A stretch of DNA of 64,000 bases from Micromonospora terminaliae (lineage in GTDB: Bacteria > Actinomycetota > Actinomycetes > Mycobacteriales > Micromonosporaceae): positions 248,001 through 312,000 of the forward strand of contig NZ_CP045309.1 in the NCBI RefSeq assembly GCF_009671205.1, written 5' to 3'. A program made the translations under genes and the position numbers. The stretch's first letter is position 1. The number at the start of each line of letters is the position of its first letter. The notes under the pieces are model-generated. The model did no database searches. It saw nothing but the letters and a program-made list of their open reading frames with translations, and had not been told where the DNA came from. This document shows positions 9,204 to 18,247 of the stretch, in pieces.

Positions 9204-9258
9204 GTTTCCCCCCGCCCGCCGCCCCCGCCGGGTGACCATCAGGTCGGAAGGGGGCGGC

Positions 9259-9963
9259 GTGGCGGACGGCGCGGGCGGGGGCGGGTACCGGTTCGGGCGC
9301 GACCGGGAGATGACCCGGGACGCGTCCCGGGTGGAGACGTTCAGCGACGGCGTCTTCGCGGTCGTGCTGACGGTGATGGCCGTCGAACTGCTGCAGAACG
9401 GGCCGGCCCGGGACCCCGGGCGGGAGCTCCCCGACGCCCTCGTCCACGCCTGGCCGACCTATCTGGCCTACGTGATCACCTTCGGGATCGCCGGCCAGAT
9501 CTGGCTCGGCCACCACAACATGTGGCGGTACGTGGTCCGGGTCGACCAGGTGCTGCTCATGTTCAACCTGCTCGTGCTGCTCTTCGTGGCGGCGATCCCG
9601 TTCACCGCCGACCTGCTGGCGGACAACCTGCGCGGCAGCCCGACCGAGCAGCGGCTGACCGCCGTCCTCTATCTCGGCACCGTGCTGTGCGAGTCGCTCT
9701 TCTTCAACCTGAGCTGGTGGTGGGCGCGCCGGCACCGGCTGCTGCACCCCGCCCTGGACCCGCAACTGGCCCGGGCGGTCTCGCGGCGGCTGGTGGTGCG
9801 CCCGCTGCTCTACACGTTCGCCTTCGCCTTCGTCTTCGTCGACCCGATCCTCAGCCTGCTCCTCTACCTGCTGCTGCTCGTCGGCCTCTCCCTCATCCGC
9901 CGCCCCGGCGACCTGCCCCGCTCCGCCGGGGCCGGCGGTACGGTCAGCGACCGAGGTCGTTGA
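9259..9963 (+). CDS. TMEM175-family (DUF1211) potassium channel-like membrane protein
   Basis: About 234 residues with the family hallmark RVETFSDGVFAVVLTVMAVEL in the first transmembrane helix, followed by five further hydrophobic helices. Prokaryotic TMEM175 proteins are tetrameric K+ channels whose filter is formed by the first helix. The start at GTG 9259 has GGAAGGGGG 4 nt upstream; GTG 9232 and ATG 9310 are alternatives. The stop codon lies inside the 3' end of the converging oxidoreductase gene, a 20-bp tail overlap. Confidence 0.85.
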   Translation: MADGAGGGGYRFGRDREMTRDASRVETFSDGVFAVVLTVMAVELLQNGPARDPGRELPDALVHAWPTYLAYVITFGIAGQIWLGHHNMWRYVVRVDQVLLMFNLLVLLFVAAIPFTADLLADNLRGSPTEQRLTAVLYLGTVLCESLFFNLSWWWARRHRLLHPALDPQLARAVSRRLVVRPLLYTFAFAFVFVDPILSLLLYLLLLVGLSLIRRPGDLPRSAGAGGTVSDRGR

Positions 9964-11545
9964 GGATGCGCTGGGCGGCGTTGTGGCCGGCCGCGCCGAT
10001 CACGCTGCCGGCCGGGTGGCATCCGGCGCTGCCCGCGTAGACGCCGTCGATCCCCGTGGCGTAGGGCATCCGGTCGGCGAACGAGACCGTGTTGTCGACG
10101 TGGTGGATGTGGCCGCCGGTGATGCCGAAGTGGGCCTCGATCCCGGGCGGGGGCAGCGGCACGGCGTCCGCGATCAGGTCGGCGGTGCCCGGGGCGTACC
10201 GCTCGCAGATCTCGACGAGCCGGTCCACGTAGCCGGGCAGCGCGGCGTCCCAGGTGGTGCCGGCCAGCTCGTAGGGGACCGACTGGACGAACAGCGCCGA
10301 CGAGTGGTGCCCGGCGCCGTCCGAGAGCGACGGGTCGACGGTGGTGTGCAGGTACCACTCGATGGTCGGCTCCTCGGGCAGCCGCCCGGCCTGGACGTCC
10401 GCCCACATGGCGCGCAGCGCGGCCATCGGCGGTTCGCCGCCGGCGCCGACCAGGGAGGCCGAGCCGGGGAGCAGGTGGATGGTGGAGCCGAACGGGCTCG
10501 GCGCGTCCGCCGGCAGGCAGGAGAACCGGGGCAGGCCGGTGAGCGCCAGGTTGAGCTTGAGCGTGGTGCCGGGCCGGCGGACCGCCGCCATCCGCGCGCC
10601 CAGCTCCGCCGGGAGCGCGCCGTCGGGCAGCAGGTCCATCAACCGGTACGGGTCGCAGGCCCCGAGCACCACGGAGGCGGCCACCTCCCGCCCGTCGGCC
10701 AGCACCACCCCGCCCGCCGCGCCGCCGTCGAGGGTGACGGCGGTGACCGGCGCGCCGGTCACGATGCGGGCGCCGGCCGCCCGCGCGGCGTCGGCGAAGG
10801 TCCGGGAGACGGTGCCCATGCCGCCCCGGGCGATCATCCAGGTGCCTCCCGAGCCGGGCAGGCGGCACATGTTGTGCACGAGGAAGTTGTGCCCGGTGCC
10901 GGGGTCGTCCGGCCCGGCGTTGAGCCCGGAGAGGCCGTCGGTGACCGCGTACATGCTGACCAGCAGCTCGGAGCGGAACTCGAAGCGGGCCAGGTAGTCG
11001 GCGACCGAGCCGCGGACGAGGTCGACGAAGACCTGCCGGAGGGCGGGCCGGACGTACCGCTCGGCGGTCTCCTCCACCGGCAGCGGCTCGGTGAGCCAGG
11101 CCGGCGCCAGGTCCTCGCGGAGCTGGGCCAGCTCGGCCTGGAGCGCGTCGTCGGCGGCCGCGTCCTCGGGCGAGAACATCTCCGCGAGCTGCCGCCGGCT
11201 CGCTGCGGCGTCGCTGCCGAAGAGCAGGTACGGGGAGCCCAGCCCGCCCGGGGTCGGCAGGAAGTAGTGCGGGTCGCGGCGCAGCACCGGGATCGTCACG
11301 TCGAGGGTGGCGAGCAGCTCCGGCGGCATCAGCCCGAGCAGGTACGACCCGGTGGAGTGCCGCAGCTCGGGCACCTTGGGGAACGGGGTCTCGGTGCGGG
11401 TCGCCCCGCCGATCATCTCGGCCGCTTCCAGCACCAGCACGTCGAGGCCGGCGCGGGCCAGCAGGATCGCCGAGACCAGACCGTTGTGCCCGGAGCCGAC
11501 CACGACGACGTCGGCGCGGGACGGCAGCTCACTCGCATCGCTCAT
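9944..11545 (-). CDS. FAD-dependent phytoene-desaturase-type oxidoreductase
   Basis: A 533-residue flavoprotein with an N-terminal dinucleotide-binding motif (VVVVGSGHNGLVSAILLARAG), the following E-x9-GG segment (EAAEMIGGATRTE), and a C-terminal carotenoid/retinoid-type FAD motif (GIDGVYAGSAGCHPAGSVIGA). These mark the NAD(P)/FAD oxidoreductase group that includes CrtI and PYROXD2. No carotenoid genes (crtB, crtE) are nearby, so its substrate is unknown. ATG 11545 starts directly before the Rossmann motif; a longer reading to 11611 is less likely. Its 3' end overlaps the convergent channel gene by 20 bp. Confidence 0.8.
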   Translation of the reverse strand: MSDASELPSRADVVVVGSGHNGLVSAILLARAGLDVLVLEAAEMIGGATRTETPFPKVPELRHSTGSYLLGLMPPELLATLDVTIPVLRRDPHYFLPTPGGLGSPYLLFGSDAAASRRQLAEMFSPEDAAADDALQAELAQLREDLAPAWLTEPLPVEETAERYVRPALRQVFVDLVRGSVADYLARFEFRSELLVSMYAVTDGLSGLNAGPDDPGTGHNFLVHNMCRLPGSGGTWMIARGGMGTVSRTFADAARAAGARIVTGAPVTAVTLDGGAAGGVVLADGREVAASVVLGACDPYRLMDLLPDGALPAELGARMAAVRRPGTTLKLNLALTGLPRFSCLPADAPSPFGSTIHLLPGSASLVGAGGEPPMAALRAMWADVQAGRLPEEPTIEWYLHTTVDPSLSDGAGHHSSALFVQSVPYELAGTTWDAALPGYVDRLVEICERYAPGTADLIADAVPLPPPGIEAHFGITGGHIHHVDNTVSFADRMPYATGIDGVYAGSAGCHPAGSVIGAAGHNAAQRILNDLGR

Positions 11546-11645
11546 GCCCGGGCAGCCTAGTGGCGCGAGGCCCGGTCCGGGGAGGGGTCGGCGGAGCCGG
11601 CCCGCGTCCACCGCCGCGACGGCCCCACGAGACCGACGCCGGCGA

Positions 11646-12488
11646 TCAGGCGCGCGCCGCCGCCCGGATGGCCCGCCAGCGGGACAGCGCCAGGGTGGCC
11701 GAGTAGCCGGCCAGCACGATCACGTGGAACAGGTAGAGCCACAGCAGCACGGCGACCCCGCCGCCGATCTCGTCGAACCCGCCGAACGGCGCACCCAGAT
11801 CCAGCGGCAGCGAGCAGAACAGCACGAAGCCGTGCAGGAAGCCGGACAGGTTCGCCGCGGTGAACGAGCCCAGGCCCACCGTGGCGAGCCAGTCCGGTGC
11901 GGCCGGCCCGACCACCCGGAACACCCAGACCAGCACCGGGGTGAGCACGAGCCAGGTGGCCAGGAAGGAGAGCACCACCCCGAGCGCGCCGAGCCAGCCA
12001 CCCTGCTTGACCAGGTGCGTGGTGACCGGCAGTGCCATGAGCACCGCCAGCAGCAACGCCGGGGCCGGGGCGAGCAGCGGGAGCAGCAGCAGCCGTCCGC
12101 GCCAGCCGACCAGGGCCCCGGCCGGGCCCGGCGGGGTGGCCACCGAGACGAACGCCCGGCGCAGCCCCTCGCCGTAGAGCGACGCCGGCAGCAGCGAGGC
12201 CAGCGCGAGCAGCGGGGTCAGCCCCAAACCGGCCTCCACCAGCGCGGCCACCGCCCGGTCGGCGCCGATGTCGGTGGGCAGGGTGTCGATGGCGTACCCG
12301 GTGAGCCGCCGCACCCGGTCGTCCCCGGCCACCAGCCCGGTGAGCCAGATCGCCAGCAGCGCGACCGGCACCACGGCGATCGCGCCGTAGAACGTGATCG
12401 CGGCGGCGTGCAGCGAGAGGTCCCGCCCGCGTACCGGCCGGAACGCCGTGCCGGTGATCCGCTTCGCCGCCTGCCACCGCTCGCCCAT
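11646..12488 (-). CDS. YihY/BrkB-family inner membrane protein
   Basis: A 280-residue polytopic protein with about six hydrophobic helices and the family-typical N-terminal segment LSLHAAAITFYGAIAVVPVA. The family was once called RNase BN in error; true functions are unclear, with lipid or solute export suggested. ATG 12488 is chosen because GGGGGAACGAGG precedes it. It is divergent from the GNAT gene at 12539, with 50 bp between starts. Confidence 0.8.
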   Translation of the reverse strand: MGERWQAAKRITGTAFRPVRGRDLSLHAAAITFYGAIAVVPVALLAIWLTGLVAGDDRVRRLTGYAIDTLPTDIGADRAVAALVEAGLGLTPLLALASLLPASLYGEGLRRAFVSVATPPGPAGALVGWRGRLLLLPLLAPAPALLLAVLMALPVTTHLVKQGGWLGALGVVLSFLATWLVLTPVLVWVFRVVGPAAPDWLATVGLGSFTAANLSGFLHGFVLFCSLPLDLGAPFGGFDEIGGGVAVLLWLYLFHVIVLAGYSATLALSRWRAIRAAARA

Positions 12489-12525
12489 CGCCACCTCGTT
12501 CCCCCTACGGCGGCACGGCACGCAT

Positions 12526-12531
12526 TACGAT
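12526..12531 (+). promoter_or_regulatory. Leaderless-type -10 for the GNAT gene
   Basis: TACGAT lies 7 nt before GTG 12539, so transcription would start at the first base of the start codon. No ribosome site precedes the GTG, supporting leaderless initiation. Confidence 0.55.
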
Positions 12532-12538
12532 CCGGCGT

Positions 12539-13075
12539 GTGATCACCTCGACCGAGCGGCTGGTGGTCCGGGACTGGACGGAGTCGCCCGGCGACCTGGC
12601 CCGGATCTACGACATCTACTCCCGGGACGAGGTGATGCGCTGGCTGGGCGGCGGCGCGGGGCGGATGACGGACCCGGCCGATGCGCGCGAGCGGGTGCAC
12701 TCCTGGCGTGAGCGCTACGCCCCGTACGCGGGCCGCTGGGGTCTCTGGGCCATCGAGCCGCGCGGGGCCGCCCGGGCGGCCGGCAGCGTCCTGCTCAAGC
12801 CGCTGCCCGGACGGGACGGGGTGACACCCACGGACGACCTCGAGGTCGGCTGGCACCTGCACCCCGACGCCCAGGGGCACGGCTACGCCACCGAGGCGGC
12901 CCGGGCCGTGCTGGACCGCGAGTTCGCCACCGGCACCCGGCAGGTCTACGCCGTGGTGATGGCCGGCAACGAGCCGTCGATGGCGGTGGCGCGGCGCCTC
13001 GGCATGACCCACCTCGGCATCCGCACCGACTGGTACGGCGGCGCCGAACTGGAAACGTTCGTCCTCGCGGCGTAG
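12539..13075 (+). CDS. GNAT N-acetyltransferase (RimJ/RimL-like)
   Basis: A 178-residue acetyltransferase. It begins with the RimJ-type opening STERLVVRDW, and the acetyl-CoA loop is seen in HPDAQGHGYATEAARAVLD (Q-x-x-G-x-G/A pattern) near residue 110. NEPSMAVARRLGMTHLG is the usual C-terminal motif. The acceptor is unknown; relatives acetylate ribosomal protein N-termini or small amines. It appears leaderless from TACGAT at 12526. YcxB-like 13111 follows after 35 bp but has its own -10 candidate. Confidence 0.85.
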   Translation: MITSTERLVVRDWTESPGDLARIYDIYSRDEVMRWLGGGAGRMTDPADARERVHSWRERYAPYAGRWGLWAIEPRGAARAAGSVLLKPLPGRDGVTPTDDLEVGWHLHPDAQGHGYATEAARAVLDREFATGTRQVYAVVMAGNEPSMAVARRLGMTHLGIRTDWYGGAELETFVLAA

Positions 13076-13096
13076 CCGTCGGGCGGGCGGCGGACG

Positions 13097-13102
13097 TATC
13101 GT
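13097..13102 (+). promoter_or_regulatory. Leaderless-type -10 for the YcxB-like gene
   Basis: TATCGT lies 8 nt before GTG 13111, and no ribosome site is visible between them. Confidence 0.45.
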
Positions 13103-13110
13103 CTCCGCTC

Positions 13111-13623
13111 GTGTTGATCACTTTCACGGCGCAGCCCGACCGGAAGCTGTTCGGTGTCGCGCTGCGCCGGGCCTTCCGCCGGACCCTGCTCGTGTTCTGG
13201 CTCTGCGCCGGCGTGCTGGCGCTGCTGGCCCTCCTGGCGTGGTCCGTGGGTGACACTCCCGGGGTCGTGATCGCGGGTGCCGCCGCCGTCGCGCTCGCGC
13301 TGGTCGCCTGGTGGGCCGGCCACCGGACGGTCAGCATCAACTGGAAGCTCTACGGGCGTCCCATCGTCTGGTCCGTGAGCGACGAGGGGGTGCGCTACGA
13401 CGGCGAGCTGATGGACTGCCTGGTCCGCTGGCCCGCCGTGGAGCGGGTCGAACCCGTTCCGTACCACCTGATCTTCCGGATCGGGCGGCACCAAGTGCTT
13501 CCCGCCCGGGTCGACGGGCTGGACGCGGAGCAACGCGACGAGCTGCTCGCCTACCTGCACGCCCGGGGCCTGCTCGGCCAGCCGGCGGAGGAGGCCGCCC
13601 GTCGCCTCGCCGCCGCCCGGTAG
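13111..13623 (+). CDS. YcxB-like membrane protein
   Basis: The 170-residue protein has two adjacent transmembrane helices (about residues 27-48 and 53-70), then a soluble domain with the YcxB C-terminal pattern (WSVSDEGVRYDG, MDCLVRWPAVERVEP, LPARVDGLDAEQRDELLAYL). The YcxB domain has no assigned biochemical role. Start GTG 13111 is taken from the leaderless promoter. The gene is followed by a half-copy of the GATCTTGG repeat. Confidence 0.65.
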   Translation: MLITFTAQPDRKLFGVALRRAFRRTLLVFWLCAGVLALLALLAWSVGDTPGVVIAGAAAVALALVAWWAGHRTVSINWKLYGRPIVWSVSDEGVRYDGELMDCLVRWPAVERVEPVPYHLIFRIGRHQVLPARVDGLDAEQRDELLAYLHARGLLGQPAEEAARRLAAAR

Positions 13624-13630
13624 CGCGCGC

Positions 13631-13650
13631 CGGATCTTGGCGACTCACCG
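13631..13650 (+). repeat. Half-copy of the GATCTTGG palindromic repeat
   Basis: This 20-mer matches the left arm of the palindrome at 29351-29370 at 19 of 20 positions. The right arm is missing here. It lies in the gap between the YcxB gene and dxr. Confidence 0.6.
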
Positions 13651-13737
13651 TGGCGTACCCTGCGTGGAAGGAGGCGTCCGGTGCGGGGGAGTGAGGCTCC
13701 CAGTGGGCGTTCAGGAGGGCTGGGGAAGAATGGGCGC

Positions 13738-14949
13738 GTGACGTCTCCCCGCGCCCTCGTCCTGCTCGGCTCGACCGGATCGGTCGGCACCCAGGCCATC
13801 GACATCGTCCGGCGCAACCCGGACCGGTTCCGGGTGGTGGCTCTCGGCGCCGGCGGCGGCAACGTGGAACTGCTCGCCGCGCAGGCCCTCGAACTGGGCG
13901 TGGAGGCGGTCGGGGTGGCCCGGGCGTCGGCCGCCCAGGATCTCCAGCTCGCGTTCTACGCCGAGGCGAGCCGGCGCGGCTGGGCCACCGGCGACTTCCG
14001 GCTGCCCAAGATCGTGGCCGGGCCGGACGCGATGACCGAGCTGTCCGAGTGGCCCTGTGACGTGGTGCTCAACGCGGTGGTCGGCTCGCTGGGGCTCGCG
14101 CCGACCCTGGCGGCGCTGCGCGCCGGGCGTACCCTCGCGCTCGCCAACAAGGAGTCGCTGGTGGCCGGCGGCCCGCTGGTCAAGGCCGCGGTGACGCGGC
14201 CGGGGCAGATCGTCCCGGTCGACTCGGAGCACTCGGCGCTGGCGCAGTGCCTGCGTGGCGGCACCCGCGGTGAGGTGCGCCGGCTCGTGGTGACCGCCAG
14301 CGGCGGGCCGTTCCGGGGCCGGCGGCGTGACGAGTTGACCGAGGTCACGCCGGAGCAGGCGTTGGCGCACCCGACCTGGAACATGGGGCCGGTCGTGACG
14401 ATCAACTCCGCCACCATGGTCAACAAGGCCCTGGAGGTGATCGAGGCGCACGAGCTGTTCGACGTGCCGTACGCCGACATCGAGGTGATGGTCCACCCGC
14501 AGTCGGTGATCCACTCGATGGTCGAGTTCGCCGACGGCTCGACGCTCGCCCAGGCCAGCCCGCCGGACATGCGGCTGCCCATCGCGCTCGGTCTCGGCTG
14601 GCCGGACCGGGTGCCCGGTGCCGCCGCCGCGGTCGACTGGACGAAGGCCCACAGCTGGGAGTTCTTCCCGCTCGACGCCGCCGCCTTCCCGGCCGTCGCG
14701 CTCGCCAAGGCGGCCGGTGCGGCCGGGCGTTGCCGGCCGGCGATCTACAACGCGGCGAACGAGGAGTGCGTGGCGGCGTTCGTGGCCGGCCGGCTGCCCT
14801 TCCTCGGGATCGTCGACACCCTGGAACGGGTGTTGGAGGACGCTCCGGACTTCGACGAACCAGGTACCGTCGAGGACGTGCTCGCCGCCGAGTCGTGGGC
14901 ACGGGGGCACGCCCAGGCGATCATCGCCGGGTCGCTGGAAGGAGCCTGA
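13738..14949 (+). CDS. dxr: 1-deoxy-D-xylulose 5-phosphate reductoisomerase
   Basis: Dxr converts DXP to MEP with NADPH, the first committed step of the non-mevalonate isoprenoid pathway. The 403-residue protein shows the NADPH motif [16 protein letters not shown], the NKESLVAGG segment, the metal/substrate motif [18 protein letters not shown], and [11 protein letters not shown] near the C-terminus. GTG 13738 follows AAGAAT (13726-13731), a possible leaderless -10; an in-frame GTG at 13681 would add 19 unconserved residues. The stop overlaps the rip start (TGATG). ispG, later in the same pathway, is two genes downstream. Confidence 0.95.
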   Translation: MTSPRALVLLGSTGSVGTQAIDIVRRNPDRFRVVALGAGGGNVELLAAQALELGVEAVGVARASAAQDLQLAFYAEASRRGWATGDFRLPKIVAGPDAMTELSEWPCDVVLNAVVGSLGLAPTLAALRAGRTLALANKESLVAGGPLVKAAVTRPGQIVPVDSEHSALAQCLRGGTRGEVRRLVVTASGGPFRGRRRDELTEVTPEQALAHPTWNMGPVVTINSATMVNKALEVIEAHELFDVPYADIEVMVHPQSVIHSMVEFADGSTLAQASPPDMRLPIALGLGWPDRVPGAAAAVDWTKAHSWEFFPLDAAAFPAVALAKAAGAAGRCRPAIYNAANEECVAAFVAGRLPFLGIVDTLERVLEDAPDFDEPGTVEDVLAAESWARGHAQAIIAGSLEGA

Positions 14950-16196
14950 TGGTCTACCTGCTCGGGGTGGTGCTCTTCGCCCTGGCGATCCTCATCTCGG
15001 TCAGCCTTCACGAGGCGGGGCACATGCTCACCGCCAAGGCGTTCGGGATGAAGGTCACCCGCTACTTCGTCGGCTTCGGGCCGACGCTCTGGTCGTTCAA
15101 GCGGGGCGAGACCGAGTACGGCGTCAAGGGCATCCCGCTCGGCGGCTTCTGCAAGATCGTCGGGATGACCCCGCAGGACGACGACGTCGAACCGGGGGAC
15201 GAGAAGCGCGCCATGTGGCGCTACCCGGTGTGGAAGCGGACGATCGTGATGTCCGCCGGCTCCATCACCCATTTCGCCCTGGCCCTCGTGACCCTCTGGA
15301 TCATCGCGGTCTCGGCCGGCCTGCCCAACCCGGACTTCCCGAGCACCGAGGAGGGCTTCAAGGCCGAGCCCGCCGTGATCGCCCTGGCCCCGTGCGTGGT
15401 GGTGGAGAACGCGGCCCGCGCCTGCCAGGCCGGCGACCCGGCCAGCCCGGCCGGCAAGGCCCAGCTCCAGGACGGCGACCGGATCACCGCGGTGAACGGC
15501 AAGCCGGTCTCCACCTGGGGCGACATGTTGGACGTCGTCCGCGCGATCCCGCCGGGCGCGGCCACCGTCGACTACGTGCGCGACGGCAAGCCGGCCAGCG
15601 CCACGGTCGACCTGGCCGCCGTGCAGCGCCCGCCGCTGGACGACCCCAAGGGCGCCACGTCGGCGGTCTCCGCCCTCGGCGTCGCGCTCCGGCCGAGCAC
15701 GCCCACCCGGGTCCAGTACGGTCCGGCCGCCGCGTTCGGCGCGACCGCCGACTTCACCGGCAACATGGCGGTGCAGACCCTGCACGCCATGCAGCGGATC
15801 CCCCAGAAGGTCCCCGCCCTGTGGACCGCGGTCACCGGTGGCGAGCGGGACGTGGACACCCCGATCAGCGTGGTCGGCGCCAGCCGGCTCGGCGGCGAGG
15901 CCGTGGAGAACAACGCCTGGCTGGTGTTCTTCATGCTCTTCGTCTCGCTGAACTTCTTCATCGGCGTGTTCAACCTGCTGCCGCTTCTCCCGCTGGACGG
16001 CGGCCACATCGCCATCGCCTGGTTCGAGCGGGCCCGCTCCTGGCTCTACGCCCGGATCGGCCGGGCCGACCCCGGCCGCGTCGACTACCTCAAGCTCATG
16101 CCCATCACGTACGCGGTGATCCTCATCGGTGGCGCGTTCACGCTGCTGACCGTCACCGCGGACGTCGTCAACCCCATCACGCTCTTCTCAAGGTGA
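14949..16196 (+). CDS. rip: Site-2 intramembrane metalloprotease (Rip/RseP, M50)
   Basis: Rip1-type proteases cut anti-sigma factors and other single-pass proteins within the membrane. The 415-residue protein has zinc motif H21-E-A-G-H25 in the first helix, a periplasmic-side PDZ domain (about residues 125-240, including GDRITAVNGKPVSTW), and the second zinc motif NLLPLLPLDGGH near residue 345. It overlaps dxr by one base (ATG at 14949), so the two are translationally coupled. The dxr-rip-ispG order is conserved in mycobacteria and streptomycetes. Confidence 0.95.
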   Translation: MVYLLGVVLFALAILISVSLHEAGHMLTAKAFGMKVTRYFVGFGPTLWSFKRGETEYGVKGIPLGGFCKIVGMTPQDDDVEPGDEKRAMWRYPVWKRTIVMSAGSITHFALALVTLWIIAVSAGLPNPDFPSTEEGFKAEPAVIALAPCVVVENAARACQAGDPASPAGKAQLQDGDRITAVNGKPVSTWGDMLDVVRAIPPGAATVDYVRDGKPASATVDLAAVQRPPLDDPKGATSAVSALGVALRPSTPTRVQYGPAAAFGATADFTGNMAVQTLHAMQRIPQKVPALWTAVTGGERDVDTPISVVGASRLGGEAVENNAWLVFFMLFVSLNFFIGVFNLLPLLPLDGGHIAIAWFERARSWLYARIGRADPGRVDYLKLMPITYAVILIGGAFTLLTVTADVVNPITLFSR

Positions 16197-16205
16197 GTGC
16201 CTGAA

Positions 16206-17381
16206 GTGACCGCTGTCAGTCTCGGTATGCCCCCAGTACCGCCGCCGCCGCTCGCCCCCCGCCGGGCCAGCCGCCAGATCATGGTCGGCTCGGTGCCGGT
16301 CGGTGGGGGCGCGCCGGTCTCGGTGCAGTCCATGACCACCACCCTGACCGCCGACGTGAACGCGACGCTCCAGCAGATCGCCGAGCTGACCGCGTCCGGG
16401 TGCCAGATCGTCCGGGTGGCCGTGCCCTCCCAGGACGACGTCGAGGCGCTGCCCGCGATCGCGAAGAAGTCGCAGATCCCGGTGATCGCCGACATCCACT
16501 TCCAGCCGAAGTATGTCTTCGCGGCGATCGACGCCGGCTGCGCCGCGGTACGGGTGAACCCGGGCAACATCCGCCAGTTCGACGACAAGGTCAAGGAGAT
16601 CGCGAAGGCGGCCGGTGACGCGGGCGTGCCGATCCGGATCGGCGTGAACGCCGGCTCGCTGGACAAGCGCCTCCTGGCCAAGTACGGCAAGGCCACCGCC
16701 GAGGCGCTGGTCGAGTCGGCGCTCTGGGAGTGCTCGCTGTTCGAGGAGCACGGCTTCCGCGACATCAAGATCTCGGTGAAGCACAACGACCCGGTGGTGA
16801 TGATCCGGGCCTACCGCCAGCTCGCCGAGAAGTGCGACTACCCGCTGCACCTGGGCGTGACCGAGGCCGGCCCGGCGTTCCAGGGCACCATCAAGTCCGC
16901 CGTGGCGTTCGGCGCGCTGCTGGCCGAGGGGATCGGCGACACCATCCGCGTCTCGCTCTCCGCCCCGCCGGTCGAGGAGATCAAGGTCGGCACCGCGATC
17001 CTGGAGTCGCTGGGCCTGCGCGAGCGGGGCCTGGAGATCGTCTCCTGCCCGTCCTGCGGCCGGGCCCAGGTCGACGTCTACAAGCTGGCCGAGGAGGTCA
17101 CGGCCGGCCTGGAGGGGCTGCCGGTGCCGCTGCGCGTGGCCGTCATGGGCTGCGTGGTGAACGGCCCGGGTGAGGCCCGCGAGGCCGACCTCGGTGTCGC
17201 CTCCGGCAACGGCAAGGGCCAGATCTTCGTCAAGGGCCAGGTCGTCAAGACCGTGCCCGAGAGCCAGATCGTGGAGACGCTGATCGAGGAGGCGCTGCGC
17301 ATCGCCGACGAGATGGGCGCCGAGATCCCCGAGGAGCTGCGCGGCCTGGTGCCGGGCGGCGCCACCGTCACCGTGCACTGA
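16206..17381 (+). CDS. ispG: 4-hydroxy-3-methylbut-2-en-1-yl diphosphate synthase
   Basis: IspG (GcpE) reductively converts MEcPP to HMBPP late in the MEP pathway, using a [4Fe-4S] cluster. The 391-residue protein has [15 protein letters not shown] near the N-terminus, RVNPGNI in the TIM barrel and cluster ligands C281-x2-C284 and C316, plus the glutamate in NGPGEARE as the fourth ligand. GTG 16206 is preferred over GTG 16197 because AAGGTGA, which contains the rip stop, gives proper spacing only to 16206. A bidirectional terminator follows. Confidence 0.96.
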   Translation: MTAVSLGMPPVPPPPLAPRRASRQIMVGSVPVGGGAPVSVQSMTTTLTADVNATLQQIAELTASGCQIVRVAVPSQDDVEALPAIAKKSQIPVIADIHFQPKYVFAAIDAGCAAVRVNPGNIRQFDDKVKEIAKAAGDAGVPIRIGVNAGSLDKRLLAKYGKATAEALVESALWECSLFEEHGFRDIKISVKHNDPVVMIRAYRQLAEKCDYPLHLGVTEAGPAFQGTIKSAVAFGALLAEGIGDTIRVSLSAPPVEEIKVGTAILESLGLRERGLEIVSCPSCGRAQVDVYKLAEEVTAGLEGLPVPLRVAVMGCVVNGPGEAREADLGVASGNGKGQIFVKGQVVKTVPESQIVETLIEEALRIADEMGAEIPEELRGLVPGGATVTVH

Positions 17382-17400
17382 CGCGCCGATCCACCGACGA

Positions 17401-17434
17401 CGTGCGGCCGTCCCCACCCGGGGGCGGCCGCACG
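17401..17434. terminator. Bidirectional terminator between ispG and the HxlR gene
   Basis: Ten-base arms (17401-17410 and 17425-17434) enclose a CCCC/GGGG inner stem. It sits between two converging genes 60 bp apart. Confidence 0.75.
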
Positions 17435-17441
17435 CGCCGTC

Positions 17442-18128
17442 TCAGACCCGCGCCACCGGGCGGGGCACGGCGGCGAACTCGGAGAGGGTGAACCAGCGGG
17501 GGAGTGCCCGGCGCAGCGCCTCCGGGCCGGTCACGGTGACCGCCCCGCCGCGCAGCGCCGCCGGCCAGTCCAGGTCGCCCAGCCAGACCTGCACGAGGGC
17601 GCGCAGGCTCGCGTCCACCGTGACGGCCACCTCGTGGCCGGGGTCCACGTCGCAGACGTCGGTCTCTCCGGTCCGGATGACGAGCCACCAGTCCCGCAGG
17701 TCGGCCGCGACGTCGTGGAAGCGGAACCGGACGACGGTCCGCCCGGCCGGGACCGCGCTGTGGTCGACGTGCCGGTGCATGTCCCACAGCAGCAGCTTCG
17801 GGTCCAGGTCGGCGTCGCCCAGCTCGCCGATCCAGCGGACCCCCCACGCGCCGAGCGCCTCCAGCACCGGCCGCAGCTCGCGCCCGGCCTGGGTCGGCAC
17901 GTAGCGCACGTCGGTGCCGTCGGCGTGCCGCTCGATGACGCCGGCCCGGACCAGCTGCTGCAGCCGGCGGGACAGCAGGGTGGGCGACATCCGCGGCAGG
18001 CCGCGACGCAGTTCGTTGAAGCGCTCGGAGCCGCTCACCAGCTCCCGTACGACGAGCAGCGTCCACCGCTCGTCGAGCAGCTCCATGGCCTTCGCGACGG
18101 GGCAGAACTGGTGGTAGGAGGCCCCCAT
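17442..18128 (-). CDS. HxlR-family transcriptional regulator with extra C-terminal domain
   Basis: The 228-residue protein has an HxlR winged helix (residues about 8-100: CPVAKAMELLDERWTLLVVREL, RMSPTLLSRRLQQLVRAGVI). The conserved Cys8 is the residue that senses oxidants in some HxlR proteins such as HypR. Residues about 115-228 resemble the lipid-binding SCP2-like tail found in a subset of this family. ATG 18128 is leaderless after TAGCGT at 18136-18141. It is divergent from the methyltransferase at 18248, a plausible target. Redox sensing is inference only. Confidence 0.8.
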   Translation of the reverse strand: MGASYHQFCPVAKAMELLDERWTLLVVRELVSGSERFNELRRGLPRMSPTLLSRRLQQLVRAGVIERHADGTDVRYVPTQAGRELRPVLEALGAWGVRWIGELGDADLDPKLLLWDMHRHVDHSAVPAGRTVVRFRFHDVAADLRDWWLVIRTGETDVCDVDPGHEVAVTVDASLRALVQVWLGDLDWPAALRGGAVTVTGPEALRRALPRWFTLSEFAAVPRPVARV

Positions 18129-18135
18129 GGGCGGC

Positions 18136-18141
18136 ACGCTA
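18136..18141 (-). promoter_or_regulatory. Leaderless-type -10 for the HxlR gene
   Basis: TAGCGT on the minus strand is followed by exactly 7 nt and ATG 18128. Confidence 0.6.
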
Positions 18142-18247
18142 CGCCGCCGGGGCGGAGAAGCCTGTCGGGTCCGGTACACATCTCGTACTAGGGCGCCGCC
18201 CGCCCGCTGCCTAGCGTCCGGACCAGGAACGACGCAGAGGAGCAGTG

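Noticed and set aside
9944..11545. Calling the flavoenzyme crtI
   Set aside because: FAD motifs fit but no crtB, crtE or other carotenoid gene is near, and the family includes many non-carotenoid enzymes.
18160..18200. GGTACAC...CGTACTAGG near 18170 considered as an HxlR operator
   Set aside because: The halves match poorly and the spacing does not fit a clear dyad; left out as a site.
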